Shown here piece after piece: positions 5,990 to 8,106 of a DNA stretch of 8,106 bases (the stretch's first letter is position 1; the number at the start of each line of letters is the position of its first letter). The translations under genes were made by a program, and so were the position numbers. The notes below the pieces were generated by a model. The model saw only the letters and a program-made list of their open reading frames with translations. It did not search any database and was not told the DNA's origin. Where the stretch lies: positions 1 through 8,106 of the forward strand of contig QEUY01000139.1 of NCBI GenBank assembly GCA_003577365.1, given 5' to 3'. The stretch is from Chloroflexota bacterium (GTDB lineage: Bacteria > Chloroflexota > Anaerolineae > Caldilineales > Caldilineaceae).

Positions 5990-6009
5990 CAATTAAGCTC
6001 GCTTAATTG
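5990..6009. promoter_or_regulatory. 20-bp AT-rich palindrome in the divergent spacer
   Basis: CAATTAAGC (5990-5998) and GCTTAATTG (6001-6009) are exact reverse complements around a 2-base centre. The element is AT-rich in a GC-rich setting and has no T tract. It lies upstream of both the leftward promoter (5899-5927) and the rightward one (6128-6155), so it looks like a site for a dimeric DNA-binding protein. It does not closely match a Fur or DtxR box as I know them. Apart from this and the promoters, the 390-base space between the two divergent genes shows no gene. Confidence 0.5.
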
Positions 6010-6127
6010 CTCTCAAAAACACGCTTCACGATCCAATTCACCCTTTCCTCTATGATCCGGCCCCGATGGATCGGCCACACCCCCCTTGATCTTGCGCAAA
6101 ATCGTGCCATAGTAAACCCGTCGTGGG

Positions 6128-6155
6128 TTGCCCCGCCGCCGATTATGTCTATAAA
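6128..6155 (+). promoter_or_regulatory. Probable promoter of the iron-uptake-like pair
   Basis: TATAAA (6150-6155; 5 of 6 to TATAAT) lies 16 bases after TTGCCC (6128-6133; 4 of 6 to TTGACA). The predicted start near 6162 gives a leader of about 60 bases before the lipoprotein gene. Confidence 0.5.
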
Positions 6156-6194
6156 TTCCCCCGATCCATCGTCCACAGATTGGATTGTCGAGCC

Positions 6195-6224
6195 AGAGAC
6201 AGGGAGTATAGAGACAGGGAGTAT
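6195..6224 (+). repeat. 15-bp tandem repeat duplicating the ribosome-binding site
   Basis: AGAGACAGGGAGTAT occurs twice without a gap or mismatch (6195-6209, 6210-6224). Each copy holds an AGGGAG Shine-Dalgarno-like core. The end of the second copy forms the first two bases of the ATG at 6223, so the repeat reaches the translation start. Confidence 0.9.
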
Positions 6225-6225
6225 G

Positions 6226-7338
6226 ATGTCACGTTTTTACCCGCTACTTTGCACGTTGGCGCTGCTGTTCACGGCCTGCGCCCGGCCCGCAGATCCTTTC
6301 GCCGGCGCGTCGGGCGACACGCCGAGCGCAGACACAGTCCCCGCCGCTGTGCAGCAGCAAGCCGACCTCAGCCCGATCAAACGCTATTTGCTCGATCAAA
6401 CAGGTGTGCTGCAGGAGACAACGGCCGCGCTCAACGTCGAGGCCGGGCGCTATTATGCGCTGGCCGAACGGTATGAGTTCGACTATGCTCGGCTCTGGCA
6501 GACAGAGGCTGCCGCGGTCGTCAAGACCCTCCAGGCCGCACAGGCCGCGTGGATGCAGGCCAGCCCCGCCTATGAGAAGATGGAGGGCATTGTCGCCGGC
6601 ACATCCGCCTTAGCTACCTACGACCTCATCTTGGATGCCGGGGCGAGCGGCGCGGAAGACCCGCAAAACGCCGCACCGGTCGATCTGACGCTGCCCGATG
6701 GCCGTGTCTTGGAGCGCCCCGGCAACCTCTTTGGCGTCACCGAAAGCACGCTGTGGGGCACGGAGCCGGACTATACCATAGCCGGGGTCGCCGCCGATTG
6801 GGACGGCAGCGGCACGGTCGATTTTGGCGAGACGCTGCCCGATGCCAACGTGCTCAAAGCCGGCGCGGCGGCGCTGGATCGCTATGCCGGTGAACTGCGG
6901 GCCGCTGCCCAGGCGTGGACGCCCACCCCGTCCGATGCCTTCACCATGCTGGTGGTGATGGTCCCCACGATGAGCGAATATTTCGCCTCTTGGCGCGACT
7001 CGCGTTTTATCGCCGGCGACCGCTCGACCCAGCGCGATTTTGTCGCCATCTCGCGGCTGGCCGATATCCTGGATATCCTCGGCGGGCTGGAGCTGGTCTA
7101 CGCCCAACTGCGCCCGCTGGTCGAAACCGTTAACCCCGACCAAGCCGACCAGATCGCCGCCGACCTGGCCCACCTGCAAAGCTTTGTGGCGGGTGTCTAT
7201 GCCGACGAGCAGGCGGGCAGGCGGTTTACCCCAGAGGATGCCGATCTGCTGGGGGCCGAGGCGCAAAATCGGGCCACGGCCATCACCGGCGAGATCAGCC
7301 AAATTGCGGCGGAGTTGGGCATCCCAGTCGCCGAGTAG
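6226..7338 (+). CDS. Imelysin-like lipoprotein with EF-hand loop (putative iron uptake)
   Basis: This is a 370-residue exported protein. The N-terminus MSRFYPLLCTLALLFTAC is a lipoprotein signal peptide with Cys18 as the lipidation site, although Phe at -3 is unusual. The helical mature part (about 50-366) resembles the imelysin/EfeO-EfeM family, binding proteins or peptidase-like parts of ferrous-iron uptake. NLFGVTESTLWGTE (167-180) matches the family segment usually written GxHxxE, but without its histidine; the whole protein has one histidine (H316). DWDGSGTVDFGE (191-202) fits a canonical EF-hand calcium loop (D191, D193, S195, D199, E202). It lies 64 bp upstream of an FTR1-like gene with no terminator between. 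ATG codons at 6223 and 6226 compete; 6226 is better spaced from AGGGAG. The frame is open back to 6007, but that extension would bury the signal peptide. The imelysin assignment is probable; iron as ligand is inferred from context. Confidence 0.7.
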   Translation: MSRFYPLLCTLALLFTACARPADPFAGASGDTPSADTVPAAVQQQADLSPIKRYLLDQTGVLQETTAALNVEAGRYYALAERYEFDYARLWQTEAAAVVKTLQAAQAAWMQASPAYEKMEGIVAGTSALATYDLILDAGASGAEDPQNAAPVDLTLPDGRVLERPGNLFGVTESTLWGTEPDYTIAGVAADWDGSGTVDFGETLPDANVLKAGAAALDRYAGELRAAAQAWTPTPSDAFTMLVVMVPTMSEYFASWRDSRFIAGDRSTQRDFVAISRLADILDILGGLELVYAQLRPLVETVNPDQADQIAADLAHLQSFVAGVYADEQAGRRFTPEDADLLGAEAQNRATAITGEISQIAAELGIPVAE

Positions 7339-7402
7339 CCCTGATAAACAGGTAAGTAGGGGCTTGGGTCCGGTAAACGTGTGAAGAAGATCGGAGTGCA
7401 TC

Positions 7403-8106
7403 TTGAGTCGGCTAGACTACGTTCATAGAGGCTACGTTCATAGAGGCTACGTTCACAGAGTCTTGACAAGCCTTGTGATCGGCTTCTGTGCCCTGGCATG
7501 GATACAGCCAAGCAAGGCGGCCCCCACGCCCATCCCCTATCCCACCGCAGCGGAGACCGTGCGCTCGGCCCTGCTCCAAGCGCAGTTGGCGCTGGCGGAT
7601 GACACCGCCGCGGCGCAGGCCGCTTGGCAAACCGCGGCCGACGCCTACGCCGCGCAGCTGGCGGAGCCCTTGGCGCACACCGCGCCAGAGGCCGATCAAC
7701 GGGTGCGCGCCGGGCTGGACGAGGCTGCCGCTGCGCTGGCGCAGGGCGACGCCGCCCGTTTTGCAGCGGCGCGTGCCCAGGTGTGGACGGCCCTGCTGGC
7801 AGGGGGCTATCAGACGGTGACCGCCATGCTCCAGGCCGGCGACGGCACAGCGGCGCGCGCCTGGCTGCCGCTGCGCGAGTTCCGCCATGCGACGCGCTTT
7901 ACACGCCCCAATGCCGACGCCACGCTGGCGGTGCGCGACGTTGCGTTGGGCAAGGTCGACGCCGAGCAGGCCCTGCAGGCCGTGCAAGCCGATCTGCTGG
8001 ATACCTATCAGATACGCTTGGCCGAAGCACTAGCCGATCTGCGCGCCGCCGATGCGCAGGGGTTTGCTACCCGCCGCGCCGAGGCCGCGGCGCTGGCCCA
8101 AGGCTA
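7403..8106 (+). CDS. FTR1-like iron permease, N-terminal extracytoplasmic part (cut by window edge)
   Basis: The frame stays open for 234 codons to the window end, so the gene is incomplete at its 3' side. A basic start (SRLDYVHRG) leads to a hydrophobic segment, LTSLVIGFCALAWI (21-34), and a likely signal-peptidase site after SKAA (about 40). The rest is an Ala-rich helical domain. WLPLREFRHATRFTRP (154-169) followed by NADATLAV and DLLDTYQ (198-203) resembles, from memory, the N-terminal domain of FTR1-family permeases in Chloroflexota. The diagnostic REGLE membrane motifs would lie beyond the edge. No ATG start exists; the TTG at 7403 follows CGGAG by 6 bases, and an in-frame TGA lies eight codons upstream. 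TTG 7463 or GTG 7475 are alternatives that would put the tandem repeat in the leader. It is probably co-transcribed with the imelysin-like gene. Confidence 0.55.
   Translation, partial: MSRLDYVHRGYVHRGYVHRVLTSLVIGFCALAWIQPSKAAPTPIPYPTAAETVRSALLQAQLALADDTAAAQAAWQTAADAYAAQLAEPLAHTAPEADQRVRAGLDEAAAALAQGDAARFAAARAQVWTALLAGGYQTVTAMLQAGDGTAARAWLPLREFRHATRFTRPNADATLAVRDVALGKVDAEQALQAVQADLLDTYQIRLAEALADLRAADAQGFATRRAEAAALAQG
7417..7461 (+). repeat. 15-bp tandem repeat, three units, inside the FTR1-like signal region
   Basis: CTACGTTCATAGAGG occurs exactly at 7417-7431 and 7432-7446, and a third unit with two mismatches fills 7447-7461. In the gene's frame it encodes YVHRG, YVHRG, YVHRV, placing three basic pentads before the hydrophobic signal segment. 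Gain or loss of one unit would keep the frame. Confidence 0.9.

Noticed and set aside
4855..6006. A 383-codon plus-strand frame opposite the Ldh-family gene
   Set aside because: It is antisense to a gene with complete family motifs, and it runs through the leftward promoter.
6007..6225. N-terminal extension of the lipoprotein gene from an ATG at 6007
   Set aside because: It would place 73 residues before a clear lipoprotein signal peptide and would cover the predicted promoter and the 15-bp repeat.
7417..7461. CRISPR-like array from the three 15-bp units
   Set aside because: The units are contiguous with no spacers and are far too short for CRISPR repeats.
7412..7987. A 191-codon minus-strand frame opposite the FTR1-like gene
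   Set aside because: The plus frame has a signal peptide, a ribosome-binding site and coherent helical composition; the minus frame has none.

Overview
The window is GC-rich and bacterial. It holds six complete protein genes, one gene cut by the right edge, one probable gene remnant, and intergenic spaces rich in short repeats and dyads. No rRNA, tRNA, CRISPR array or transposase gene is visible. The best guess for the host is a Chloroflexota (Anaerolineae/Caldilinea-like) genome or metagenome contig. This rests on the look of the protein families, in particular an imelysin-like lipoprotein next to an FTR1-type N-terminal domain, and on GC-rich intergenic repeats of the CGCAAAG type. It is an inference, not something the sequence proves.

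Layout: (1) 45-491, single-stranded DNA-binding protein with its own intrinsic terminator. (2) 492-854, a gene-free space with a CGCAAAG-type repeat at each end and GC-rich hairpin repeats between. (3) 855-1181 (minus), a small single-domain cupin. (4) 1398-2474 (plus), a uroporphyrinogen-decarboxylase-family (MtaA/CmuA-like) protein, ending in a perfect 34-bp palindrome. (5) A minus-strand cluster read right to left from a good sigma70-type promoter at 5899-5927: a malate/L-lactate dehydrogenase-family enzyme (4753-5835), a Gfo/Idh/MocA oxidoreductase (3622-4710), a 3' gene remnant (3433-3558) and an SDR oxidoreductase (2575-3378). (6) A plus-strand pair read away from that cluster: an imelysin-like lipoprotein with an embedded EF-hand loop (6226-7338), then an exported protein resembling the N-terminal extracytoplasmic domain of FTR1 iron permeases (7403 to beyond the edge).

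How the genes may work together: the three minus-strand dehydrogenases look like a catabolic set acting on a sugar, sugar acid or 2-hydroxy acid; the substrate cannot be read from sequence. The URO-D-family protein and the cupin may belong to the same metabolism but have their own transcription. The rightmost pair fits a variant of the Efe-type (EfeO/EfeU) iron-uptake architecture. The 390-bp divergent space between the two groups holds a promoter for each direction, an operator-like dyad over the predicted start of the catabolic transcript, and a 20-bp AT-rich palindrome.

The least explained structure is a short repeat family (core CGCAAAG/CGCAGAG followed by AGAAGAG). Its four copies all lie shortly downstream of a gene and in that gene's sense orientation. 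Also unusual are two unrelated 15-bp tandem repeats, each sitting at the translation start of one of the two putative iron-uptake genes.
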